A program made the position numbers and the translations under genes. Positions 8,143 through 16,308 of a stretch of DNA of 36,028 nt are shown here, piece by piece. The stretch is from Muribaculum sp. GTDB taxonomy: Bacteria > Bacillota > Clostridia > Lachnospirales > Lachnospiraceae. Under the pieces are notes generated by a model. It worked only from the letters and a program-made list of their open reading frames with translations. It was not told where the DNA came from and searched no databases. Within the stretch, counting starts at the first letter, position 1. Every line of letters begins with the position of its first letter. Where the stretch lies: contig JAMPGV010000025.1 in the NCBI GenBank assembly GCA_023663735.1, forward strand, positions 1 through 36,028. The letters run 5' to 3'.

Positions 8143-9435
8143 TCACTTCCGCGCATTTGCCGCGCCGCTCCCCGCCAGATAGCCGCTGCACCACGCCCAA
8201 TGGAGATTATATCCGCCGCATCTTCCGTCCACGTCCAGAATCTCCCCCGCAAAATAAAGCCCCGGCGTCCGCAGAGACTGCAGATCGGTTCCCACCTGCG
8301 CCGTGTCCACACCCCCGGCACACACCTGCGCGCTGTCGAAGGAGTTGCTCCCCGTCACGTGGAGCCGCCAGTCCCTGCACAGGGCGTAAACCCGGTCGAT
8401 CTTGGCCGGATCCGCCTCCTCCACAGGCGTCTCCCGCTTAAGCCCCGCCATCTTGATAAACAAAAGCATCAGTTTCTTGTTCAGGATGCCGGTAAAAAAC
8501 TCCTCCACCGTCCTATCCGCAAGCAGCATCCTGCGCCCCGTGCGCAAAGCCGCAAACTCTGCCCCGCTGCAGCCGGGCAGCAGATCGACGGAGACCTCTG
8601 CCTCCGCGCCGTCTCCCTGATTCTGCAGCCACACATTCACCTGCCTGCTCAACTGGAAGACCGGAATCCCGGAGATCCCGTAATCGGTGAGCTGCAGTTC
8701 CCCCTGCTCCGTGAATTCCTCCGCCGAGGTTCTCTCCGGCGGCAAGCCTGCGCCTGCGCTTTGCGCCTGTTCTTTCTCCTTTGTCAGAATGCGAACCGCC
8801 GCCTCCGCGCGCACCCCGGCCACCTCTTTCAGATACTTCTCCCGGCAGCGAAGCTGTACCAAAGCGGGTACCACCGGCACAACCGCATGTCCCAGCTGCC
8901 GTGCCAGCTCGTAACCGCTGCCGTCGGATCCGGTCTTGGGCGCCGCCTTGCCGCCACAGGCCAGTATCACGGATTGAAACAGGAAGACCCGATCCCCGGA
9001 ACGCACTTGAAAACGCCCGTCCGGCTCCATATGTACCTCCTCCACCCTGCATCGGGTCAACACCTTCACGCCGCAGGCCCGCAGTTCCGCCCGCAGCACG
9101 TCCAGCACGGCGGACGCCTGTTCGCAGACGGGATAAAGCCCGCCGTTTTTTTCTTTGACCAGAAGTCCCAGCTTTCCGAAAAACCGCAGAGTCTCCTCCG
9201 TGTCAAACCGACTCAGGCAGGCTTTGATCCACTCCTGCTCAGCTCCGTAATACTCTCGCTCGGAAAGCTGCAGATTTCCCAGATTGCATTTGCCGTTTCC
9301 CGTGGACAGGATCTTCCTGCCCACCCGGTCGCCGCCCTCTATGAGCGTCACATCCGCTCCGGCCCACGCCGCGGCTATAGCCGCAGTCATCCCGGAAGCG
9401 CCGCCCCCGATGATCCCGATTTCGCCTTGTATCAT
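8143..9435 (-). CDS. FAD-dependent oxidoreductase of the HI0933/YhiN (BaiN-like) family
   Basis: This 430-residue cytoplasmic flavoprotein starts with IGIIGGGASGMTAAIAAA, a classic Rossmann FAD site, followed by GRKILSTGNGKCNLGN, the family signature. A C-terminal FAGEILDVDGRCGGYNLHWAW segment closes the FAD site. Family members include BaiN of bile-acid-degrading Clostridium, but that activity cannot be assigned from sequence. GGGAGGAGG precedes the ATG. The insertion around residues 195-225 is low-complexity and variable. Confidence 0.92.
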   Translation of the reverse strand: MIQGEIGIIGGGASGMTAAIAAAWAGADVTLIEGGDRVGRKILSTGNGKCNLGNLQLSEREYYGAEQEWIKACLSRFDTEETLRFFGKLGLLVKEKNGGLYPVCEQASAVLDVLRAELRACGVKVLTRCRVEEVHMEPDGRFQVRSGDRVFLFQSVILACGGKAAPKTGSDGSGYELARQLGHAVVPVVPALVQLRCREKYLKEVAGVRAEAAVRILTKEKEQAQSAGAGLPPERTSAEEFTEQGELQLTDYGISGIPVFQLSRQVNVWLQNQGDGAEAEVSVDLLPGCSGAEFAALRTGRRMLLADRTVEEFFTGILNKKLMLLFIKMAGLKRETPVEEADPAKIDRVYALCRDWRLHVTGSNSFDSAQVCAGGVDTAQVGTDLQSLRTPGLYFAGEILDVDGRCGGYNLHWAWCSGYLAGSGAANARK

Positions 9436-9506
9436 GGTGTTCCTCCTCCCGGCAAGCCCTGCCGGATCTCCTGACCGGACGCTCCTATAGAGTCCTTTGG
9501 CGCATC

Positions 9507-10250
9507 CTAGCTGGAATAACTCTCCAGAAAATTATAGAGATTGCCCTCGTCCTCCACATAGAGCATTTCGATAATCTCAAGCTGCAGTTCCTCCGGCAGG
9601 GACTCTAACAGAATGCCCGTATTGATATAGACCGTCTCCTGATCCTCCAGATATACCACCACTTCATGGTTCTGCACGGCCAGATAAAACCCTTCCCCCG
9701 GCTGCACATACCGATAGTTCATCCTGACCACCACGCGCTCCCTTGAGAAAGACAGAACCTCCAGACTCACAAAACCCCGCTCCATCTCCGAGAGGGGCGG
9801 GTAATTCTCATAATTTTCCATGGCGGCCACAAACTGTTCCCGGTCAAGCCCCACATACTGATGCGGCAGTTTCCATGTGGTCTCCACTTCCGTCTCCCGA
9901 AGCACATCCGTCTCCAACAGCACATACTCCGTGTCCACGGACAATGTTTCCCTCTGTAGACTGACTTCCCGGATCTCCTCCGCATCTTCCTCCAAAAGCC
10001 CCGCGCCCCAAGCCGCCCCATCCGGGTACGCGGCGTCCGGCTGCCGCAAGGCGCTCCCTTCCAGATGTTCTCCCGAATCCTTTTGGGCGGAATAATTCGC
10101 ACCCGGATAGCTTTCGCTCGGGCTGATTGTACCCGTATCTCCCACTCCCGGATAAAAGAAACGGGTCGCCTGCACGCCGCCCCAGAATCCCGCAAGCAGC
10201 ATGACGGACGGATATACCAAGAACAAACCGATACGTTTTAACACTTTCAT
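9507..10250 (-). CDS. Membrane-anchored protein with a BofC-like C-terminal domain
   Basis: This is a 247-residue protein from the ATG at 10250; a GTG lies one codon earlier. One hydrophobic segment at about residues 6-28 would anchor or export it. A long acidic, low-complexity linker (about 30-95) follows, then a folded C-terminal domain. The end, with YLAVQNHEVVVYLE, TVYINTGILLESLPEELQ and a closing LYNFLESYSS, resembles the C-terminal domain of BofC, a forespore protein that tunes pro-sigma-K processing in Bacillus. The match is by pattern only. Its place in a cluster with yqfC and yqfD fits a sporulation role. No strong ribosome site is seen. Confidence 0.55.
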   Translation of the reverse strand: MKVLKRIGLFLVYPSVMLLAGFWGGVQATRFFYPGVGDTGTISPSESYPGANYSAQKDSGEHLEGSALRQPDAAYPDGAAWGAGLLEEDAEEIREVSLQRETLSVDTEYVLLETDVLRETEVETTWKLPHQYVGLDREQFVAAMENYENYPPLSEMERGFVSLEVLSFSRERVVVRMNYRYVQPGEGFYLAVQNHEVVVYLEDQETVYINTGILLESLPEELQLEIIEMLYVEDEGNLYNFLESYSS

Positions 10251-10419
10251 CACTATACTTTATTCCCATCTGACCGGCTATCTGATTCTAAGCCTTTTCC
10301 TGAAATAAAGTATCCGCCTTTTTTCTGTAATTTATACCGGGCGGTCATCATTTTAGCTCGATTTCAGCTCGTATGCCGGCTCACATCGGCAACGCATCCC
10401 TTAAAGTCCCGGCGCTCCG

Positions 10420-12018
10420 TCAGTAAATTTTCAGCATCTGTCCCACTTTCCGGATCAGTCCGCCGCCGGGGGTATAATTCAGTTCCTGTTCCCGGAATTG
10501 GTTCAGGAACAGCAGCGGACACCAGTAGAGAACGCCTCCCACGATCAGACACACCAAGACAGCCGTCAAATTCCCCAAATGCGGCGTGACCGCCCTGCCG
10601 ATAAAATATACCACGATCCCCACCACGCAGGCGCCCGCCGCCGGAATGGCCACCGCCTGAATCCAGTCTACGCCGAACCGCATCTGGTAAAAGAGCAGCG
10701 CCCCCGTGGCCGCCGCAAAGGCCGCGCTTGCGAACACCCCGGCGTTCACCAAGGCCATGATTCCCATTTTCCCGCCGTTTAGGAAAGCTTCCAGCGCGAT
10801 GAGAAACACAAAACCCTGCAGCGCAAGCGCACCCATCACCTGATACTTTCCCCCCAGCAGAGCCAATATCTCCGAAAAATAAAATCCGGCCATCGTAAAG
10901 AGAATGACAAACGAACCAAACCGCAGCATATTCGCCGCCGGAGCCGCCGCTTCGCCCAAAATCCCCGCAAACTGCGGCGCAAGCACGGCCACGAACACGG
11001 CGCAGAAACAGCCGTAAAGCATTCCCATATGCAGCCCGCCCGAGAAATATCCCCGCGCATACCGCGGTTCCTCCCTGCGCACACAGCCCGCCGTCTTATA
11101 ACAGTTCCCCAGCAGCATGGCGCAGCCGGGCAGTATCAAAAAACCCGTCAGAACCATATACTGTCCGTAAAAAACACCGTAGACATCCATCCCTGCAAGA
11201 TCCGCCACACTCCGCCTAAAAAGGTAAAGCCCCAGCCAGACGGGAAGCCGCTGCAGCAGCGAAATCCCCATCACCGGAAACAGGCTGCCGTACAAGATCC
11301 GTATCTGGCTGCCGAGAGTATCCGTGGTCCTCATGCCGTCCGTACCGCTCTTTTTCTCTTTCCGGCGGCTTCCCCGGTATACCAGTATCAGGAACAAAAG
11401 CACTAACAGCTCGGAGGCCAGAACCGCCCACGCGGCTCCCAGTCCCCCATACATGGCGGCAAAATTCTCCTCCCTGAGAAGCGCGCTGACCTTGCCTCCC
11501 TGCCGTCCTTCCAGCTCCACAAAAATCACCGTAAAAATCAAAATACAGATCTGGCGCATCACCCCGGCAATCACGGTGGGAAGCTCCGTCCCCTCCCCCT
11601 GAAAATAGCCCAAAAGGACGGCCGACAGGGTTCTCAAGAATATCACCGGCGCAAGCCGCCTGATGATGGCGGCGCTGTAAGCGATCCCAAACAGCCCCTC
11701 GCCGACTGCCTCGGCGCAGACAAACAAAACCACGCTACCGGCCAATCCGAGGATCCCTTCCAGTATCATGGCATTTCTGCGCAGCTTGGACGCGTTCCGG
11801 TACTGCCCCTTGGCGCTCCTCCCCCGCAGAAGCTTTCCCAGCGTATCGGCCAGCCGGCTTCCGGTGAGCGTCCAGACGAACAAAAACGTCTCCCCGGCCA
11901 CGGCGATATAAGTGATTCCGTTGTCTCCCAGAAGTTTCCCCAGCACAAACAGGGTAATGATTCCAATCATCTCGGAGACAATGGCAATCTGCCTTTTCTT
12001 GATCTCTATCTGATTCAT
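10420..12018 (-). CDS. MOP-superfamily flippase-like membrane protein
   Basis: This 532-residue polytopic membrane protein has about 13-14 hydrophobic helices, and the overall layout of the MOP exporter superfamily (MATE, MurJ, SpoVB, Wzx). It could move a lipid-linked cell-envelope precursor or a drug; the sequence does not decide. The start MNQIEIKKRQ lies 29 bases after the ybeY stop. A charged cytoplasmic loop (GSRRKEKKSGTDG) sits near residue 225. The 169-base gap to the next gene holds no clear terminator. It is not close enough to SpoVB by eye to give a symbol. Confidence 0.75.
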   Translation of the reverse strand: MNQIEIKKRQIAIVSEMIGIITLFVLGKLLGDNGITYIAVAGETFLFVWTLTGSRLADTLGKLLRGRSAKGQYRNASKLRRNAMILEGILGLAGSVVLFVCAEAVGEGLFGIAYSAAIIRRLAPVIFLRTLSAVLLGYFQGEGTELPTVIAGVMRQICILIFTVIFVELEGRQGGKVSALLREENFAAMYGGLGAAWAVLASELLVLLFLILVYRGSRRKEKKSGTDGMRTTDTLGSQIRILYGSLFPVMGISLLQRLPVWLGLYLFRRSVADLAGMDVYGVFYGQYMVLTGFLILPGCAMLLGNCYKTAGCVRREEPRYARGYFSGGLHMGMLYGCFCAVFVAVLAPQFAGILGEAAAPAANMLRFGSFVILFTMAGFYFSEILALLGGKYQVMGALALQGFVFLIALEAFLNGGKMGIMALVNAGVFASAAFAAATGALLFYQMRFGVDWIQAVAIPAAGACVVGIVVYFIGRAVTPHLGNLTAVLVCLIVGGVLYWCPLLFLNQFREQELNYTPGGGLIRKVGQMLKIY

Positions 12019-12047
12019 TCGTATACCTCACATCATTCTCTTCTGTT

Positions 12048-12554
12048 CTACTCCCTCGGAATGCCAAGCCTCGCCAAAACAGCCTCCTGTCTGGCTTCCA
12101 TGTCTGCCGCCCCGCTCTCTTCCATGTGGTCGTATCCGCACAAATGCAGCATACTGTGCGCCACCAGAAACGCAAATTCCCGCTTCCTGCCGTGTCCGTA
12201 ACAAGCCGCCTGTTCCTTTATCCGGTCTGCGGAGAGAATGATATCCCCCAGCACCAGCTCACCCGTGTCGGGATCGTAATAATCCGCCTCCCGCTCCTTC
12301 GGAATGTCAAAGTTCCCCGGCCGCTCAAAATCCAGATTGGGAAACGACAATACGTCCGTCTCCCTGTCTATGTCCCGATACTGCCGATTAAATTCCCGAA
12401 TGCCCGCATTGTCCGTCACCAGCACGTTGACGCAGACATCGCAGGGACACCCCTCCGACTCCAGCACGGCCTTGGCCACCTGCTCTGCCAAAGCCTCCGC
12501 CTCAAAATCAAAATCGGCCTCGATTCCCTCATCGAACTCAACGCAGAAAGTCAT
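12048..12554 (-). CDS. ybeY: Endoribonuclease YbeY
   Basis: This single-strand endoribonuclease acts in 16S rRNA maturation and ribosome quality control. The zinc site HSMLHLCGYDH (HxxxHxxGxDH) lies at about residues 131-141 of 168, and NRQYRDIDRETDVLSFP is the other family hallmark. The ATG at 12554 overlaps the upstream HD gene by 17 bases. AAGGAGG lies 12 bases upstream, a slightly long spacing. The gene order phoH, HD protein, ybeY is conserved across Firmicutes. Confidence 0.96.
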   Translation of the reverse strand: MTFCVEFDEGIEADFDFEAEALAEQVAKAVLESEGCPCDVCVNVLVTDNAGIREFNRQYRDIDRETDVLSFPNLDFERPGNFDIPKEREADYYDPDTGELVLGDIILSADRIKEQAACYGHGRKREFAFLVAHSMLHLCGYDHMEESGAADMEARQEAVLARLGIPRE

Positions 12555-13722
12555 AATAGAGTTTTTCCTCCTTAAAGATCTTATGCATGGCGTGATATTC
12601 CCGCAGGGAGATATCGCATTGCCGGAAGGTTCCCGCCTCCTCATAGCGCTCGAAAATGCCGTCGATCACCTTGTCGTAATCCACCTCCTGCTCCCGGTTT
12701 TCCTCCAAAAGCTGCAAGATCTCGCCAAGCACCGCCTCGGAGGCCAGAAGCACCGCCGTCTCCTTATGCCGCGGGAACTTCTTCCCGTGGAGATACTCCT
12801 CCAAAACCTCCACGGCTTCCGGCGGGAAAGAATGCGTCTCCATCAGCTCCGGCAGTTCCTCCCCCATAATATGATAGTAGCCCACACACTTGAGAAGCTC
12901 CTGATTCATGCCCAGACGCGTCCCGATTCTCTCGCAGAAATACGCCGTGTGGACGCATCGCATGTAAGCGCTCCGATCCCGCTGTTTCAAATCGGACAGC
13001 ATATCATTTTCCGTATCGTTCAAATCCAGATAATTCTCCCGATAGCGGTATACGATTTTCTTGGAGAAAAATTGAAGGAATCCGAAAAGCAGAATCCCCG
13101 AGACAATGAGATTGGCCGCGGGCAGCAGAAAATACTCAAGTTCCGGCCGCGCGTTCCGCACAAGCACCGTCCCCGCCGTCTCACAGACAAAGAGACAACT
13201 CAAGGACAGCAAAACCGGTCCCCCCGCTCGGAAACCGTTCTCCAGTTTCCGGAACAGCCAGACTCCGAAAAAACCGCTGATCAAATACATCAGGAACACT
13301 TCCGCGCCGCAGTCCGTGAGACATACGGGGATCGTCAGAAGCACCGCTCCCGCCAACACCCCCAGACTCCGGTTCCCGAACAGCCCCAGCAGCACGAACA
13401 CAGGCAGAAAAGGCCATGCTGCAGTAGGCAGGAACGCGCTGGCAAAAGCCACCGCCATCCCCGCCAGAAAACACAGCCAGAAACGCCCCGTATGTTCCTC
13501 GTTATCATAGTCCAGTTCCCCGCGGATCAGGCTCATCCGCAGTCCGAACCCCAGAATGGCGACGCCCAGCGCCACAAGCACCATATGGCAGAGCATATAA
13601 TCCGTCCCCTGCCGGATGACGCCCGTGTATTCCGTCAGAAAAATGCCCGCTGCTGAAGCGGCCATGCAGCCAGCCTCGGGAAGAATCATGGCGATCAGCT
13701 TGAGACTCTTATTTCCGGCCAT
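12538..13722 (-). CDS. PgpH/YqfF-like membrane HD-domain protein with degenerate HD motif
   Basis: The position between phoH and ybeY is that of pgpH (yqfF), a 7TM c-di-AMP phosphodiesterase. This 394-residue protein has about seven hydrophobic helices (residues ~10-240), then a cytoplasmic region of about 150 residues. It lacks the large extracellular domain of full-length PgpH, which is about 700 residues. In the HD region the expected YYHDIGK reads YYHIMGE, so the metal-binding Asp is replaced, and the later ADS/DSVEA position reads ASEAV. It is probably not an active phosphodiesterase, or it is strongly diverged. The start at 13722 has GGGAG close upstream and overlaps phoH by 14 bases; ATGs at 13758 and 13767 are possible. 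Confidence 0.75.
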   Translation of the reverse strand: MAGNKSLKLIAMILPEAGCMAASAAGIFLTEYTGVIRQGTDYMLCHMVLVALGVAILGFGLRMSLIRGELDYDNEEHTGRFWLCFLAGMAVAFASAFLPTAAWPFLPVFVLLGLFGNRSLGVLAGAVLLTIPVCLTDCGAEVFLMYLISGFFGVWLFRKLENGFRAGGPVLLSLSCLFVCETAGTVLVRNARPELEYFLLPAANLIVSGILLFGFLQFFSKKIVYRYRENYLDLNDTENDMLSDLKQRDRSAYMRCVHTAYFCERIGTRLGMNQELLKCVGYYHIMGEELPELMETHSFPPEAVEVLEEYLHGKKFPRHKETAVLLASEAVLGEILQLLEENREQEVDYDKVIDGIFERYEEAGTFRQCDISLREYHAMHKIFKEEKLYYDFLR

Positions 13723-14722
13723 ATTTCTCCCGTCCTCTGGATTTTTCTTTTGCTTCATAATCTTCATAAGCTTTCACAATCTTCTGCACCAGCGGATGGC
13801 GAACCACATCCTTGCTGGTCAGATGGCAGAAAGCAATCCCTTCGATTTTATTCAGTACCTTCGCCGCGATATCCAACCCCGATTTGCTGCCGGCGGGCAG
13901 ATCCTTCTGCGATCCGTCCCCCGTGATAATCACTTTCGAGCCGAATCCCACGCGGGTGAGAAACATCTTCATCTGCGCGGGTGTGGTATTCTGGGCTTCA
14001 TCCAGAATGATATAGGCGTTGTCCAAAGTTCGCCCGCGCATATAAGCCAGCGGAGCCACCTCGATCAGCCCCTTTTCCATATTTTTGGCAAAACTCTCCG
14101 CTCCCATGATCTGATAGAGAGCGTCGTAGAGCGGCCGCAGATAGGGATCCACCTTGCTCTGCAGGTCGCCGGGCAGAAATCCCAGCTTCTCCCCCGCTTC
14201 GATGGCGGGTCTGGTGAGAATGATCCTTCCGACTTCGTCGTTCTTAAAGGCAGTGATGGCCATCGCCATCGCCAGATACGTTTTGCCCGTCCCGGCGGGA
14301 CCCAGCCCGAACACGATCATGTGGCTGCGGATGGCGTCCACATAGGCCTTCTGCCCCAAAGTCTTGGGCTTGATGGGCTTGCCGTTTACGGTGTGGCAGA
14401 TGCAGTCCTCGTCAATCTGCGCAAGCGCCTCCTCCTGTTCCTCCCGCCCCAGCGTGATCGCATAATCCACGCTCTGTTCCTCGATCTCATTGCCTCTGCC
14501 GGACAAAATCTCCAGCTGGCTCAACACACCGGCCGCCCGCCTGACGTTCTCCTGCTCCCCCGTAATCACCACATGGCCGTTTCTGTCCACCACGGCCACC
14601 TCAAAATCCCGCTCCACCTTCTTCAAATACGCGTCCTGCATTCCGAAAATCTGCCGCATATGTTCCACGGGCATATCCAGATTCAGCGAGACGGTTCTGT
14701 CGTCCGAATGTTCACTCCTCAA
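13709..14722 (-). CDS. phoH: PhoH-family ATPase
   Basis: This cytoplasmic P-loop protein has Walker A GPAGTGKT at about residue 150, the Walker B-like IILDEAQNTTP, and GDGSQKDLP. The N-terminal KH-like segment (QIFGMQDAYLKKVERDF...VVITG) is typical. RNA-related functions are proposed for the family but its role is unsettled. A TTG at 14722, preceded by GGGGAG, gives 337 residues and places the start just before the yqfD stop (11-bp overlap). This start is my best judgement; the first in-frame ATG (14674) would cut into a conserved strand. Neighbours yqfD and the HD gene support the call. Confidence 0.93.
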   Translation of the reverse strand: MRSEHSDDRTVSLNLDMPVEHMRQIFGMQDAYLKKVERDFEVAVVDRNGHVVITGEQENVRRAAGVLSQLEILSGRGNEIEEQSVDYAITLGREEQEEALAQIDEDCICHTVNGKPIKPKTLGQKAYVDAIRSHMIVFGLGPAGTGKTYLAMAMAITAFKNDEVGRIILTRPAIEAGEKLGFLPGDLQSKVDPYLRPLYDALYQIMGAESFAKNMEKGLIEVAPLAYMRGRTLDNAYIILDEAQNTTPAQMKMFLTRVGFGSKVIITGDGSQKDLPAGSKSGLDIAAKVLNKIEGIAFCHLTSKDVVRHPLVQKIVKAYEDYEAKEKSRGREKYGRK

Positions 14723-15932
14723 TAATCTCTTCTCCCCTGTCCGTGGCAGTCCTTTGTCCGGCGGATTCCTGCACCAGAAATTCCCCGTACAGCGTCCATC
14801 CGCTGCCACTTGTATCTATTTTAACATCTTTTTCAATAATTTGTACCCCTTTTTCCTCTAAAGTTTGCAGAAATCGCATTAAATTTTCCTTAAGAAGTTC
14901 CTGCGCCTGCTCCAAGGTGTAAGTATGCTCCACATTCTGATACTCCCGATAGGTATATTCACCGCCGTAAACCGGGATATCCAGCTTCTCGAACAGCACC
15001 GGACGTCCCTGCCTCATCACCTTGTCGTACATGAGATATGGACTTTCCACGGGAATCTTCCCCTCGAAGCCGTCCCCCACGCGGACAAACTTCTGCTTCG
15101 TCTCCCGGCCCGTATACTCCCGCTCGATATAATCAAAGGGAAGCGTCGCTTGAAAGGTCTCCACATGCTCGATGACGATATCCGCATCCGCGTCCGCAAA
15201 AATATATTCCCGCAGGGTGGCGTCGTCATTGTACACCGGGATTTTGCCGTCCACCAGCACGCTCCCTCTCTCCACCGTATCCCCGATGCGCACCTTGGGT
15301 ACGCCCGTGCGCACGACGATGGCCGCCACCCGGCCGTCGAATTCGGACACCAGATCCGTTCCCCCGCTCTCCTGCGTCTCCCCCTCCTGCAAAATCGGCG
15401 CATCGTTCTCCTTGACGGAAATATAGAGTCTGGTGCCGTCCAGCCGGGCGGACGTCCACGTCACCAGAGAAAAGCGTCTCCGCAGCGACTTCTCCAGCTC
15501 CCCGATATCCAGACTGTCCCGCCGCATCCCTTCCCGGATATTCTGCTCTTTTAAAAAGCTCTCCAGCTGGTCGGTAGTGACCCGGTAATTGCCCGTGATC
15601 TCGATATCCCACACAAACCAGGTGGAGACGTACCAGCAGCTGACCGCCAGCAGAAGCCCCAGCAGGAAAATCCGTCTTTTGCGCATCGTGGAAAGAAAAA
15701 AGGGCAGTCCGCATCTCTCCAGAATGGCTACCCTTGTCCCCGTCTTTTTCACAATGGCCCTGATTCGATAGAAGCCGTACAGGCTGATGCACATGACATA
15801 GCCGTCCCCGCTCTGCTCGATATCCCACAGCAGAATGTCCCTGTTGCTGCACAGATTCATAAAACGCTCCGGGGAAAACCCCGTCACGCGGATGCGCAGA
15901 TAGCCCCTGATATATTTTAAGACGTCAAGCAT
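14712..15932 (-). CDS. yqfD: Sporulation protein YqfD
   Basis: YqfD is a conserved membrane protein needed for efficient sporulation in endospore formers. The 406 residues are close to the Bacillus length. An N-terminal cytoplasmic domain (VLKYIRGYLRIRVTGFSPE) comes first, then one transmembrane helix near 90-112 (RIFLLGLLLAVSCWYVSTWF). An extracytoplasmic part follows, with WTSARLDGTRLYISVKE and GRVAAIVVRTGVPKV motifs. The start is assigned to the ATG at 15932, with GGGGG six bases upstream; the ATG at 15938 is an alternative. It follows yqfC by 32 bases. Confidence 0.92.
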   Translation of the reverse strand: MLDVLKYIRGYLRIRVTGFSPERFMNLCSNRDILLWDIEQSGDGYVMCISLYGFYRIRAIVKKTGTRVAILERCGLPFFLSTMRKRRIFLLGLLLAVSCWYVSTWFVWDIEITGNYRVTTDQLESFLKEQNIREGMRRDSLDIGELEKSLRRRFSLVTWTSARLDGTRLYISVKENDAPILQEGETQESGGTDLVSEFDGRVAAIVVRTGVPKVRIGDTVERGSVLVDGKIPVYNDDATLREYIFADADADIVIEHVETFQATLPFDYIEREYTGRETKQKFVRVGDGFEGKIPVESPYLMYDKVMRQGRPVLFEKLDIPVYGGEYTYREYQNVEHTYTLEQAQELLKENLMRFLQTLEEKGVQIIEKDVKIDTSGSGWTLYGEFLVQESAGQRTATDRGEEIIEE

Positions 15933-15964
15933 ATCCATCCCCCATACATGCGCCGATTCTCCTG

Positions 15965-16255
15965 TCACAAATAGCGGACGTTGGTGATGCATCCGCTGAT
16001 CTTCATGTCCTCATTGGTGTAATAGTCGATGGTAAGTCCGGTTCCCTCAAAACAGACTTGACATGTCTTGCCCTGCAGGAGAATCTCCTGTTCGGAATAC
16101 GCCAGCAGTCCTCTGTAATTCTCCACCCACGCCTCCGTGCTGCCTGTCAGCGTCACGCGCAGCGCCCCGAGGCAGACGTCCCGAGGCAGCTGCAGGGACT
16201 CCAGAAATTTCACTTTTTTGGAATTTTGATTTGCGTCGTCCGTTCTCTTTTTCAT
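15965..16255 (-). CDS. yqfC: Sporulation protein YqfC (YabP/YqfC family)
   Basis: This 96-residue protein shows the YabP/YqfC fold pattern: LQLPRDVCLGALRVTLTG, then WVENYRGLLAYSEQEILLQ, and a C-terminal strand pair (GLTIDYYTNEDMKISGCI). It is a sporulation protein found only in endospore formers; in Bacillus yqfC is sigma-E controlled. The ATG at 16255 gives the normal family length. The ribosome site is weak. It is directly followed by yqfD. Confidence 0.92.
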   Translation of the reverse strand: MKKRTDDANQNSKKVKFLESLQLPRDVCLGALRVTLTGSTEAWVENYRGLLAYSEQEILLQGKTCQVCFEGTGLTIDYYTNEDMKISGCITNVRYL

Positions 16256-16308
16256 ACTAACAATGTATGAGATTCGATGGCAGGATATTCTCCCGCGCCT
16301 TTCCTGCG

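Noticed and set aside
8200-9474. 424-codon plus-strand open frame opposite the HI0933-type flavoprotein
   Set aside because: Same reasons: antisense to a strongly recognised enzyme, with shadow-type composition.
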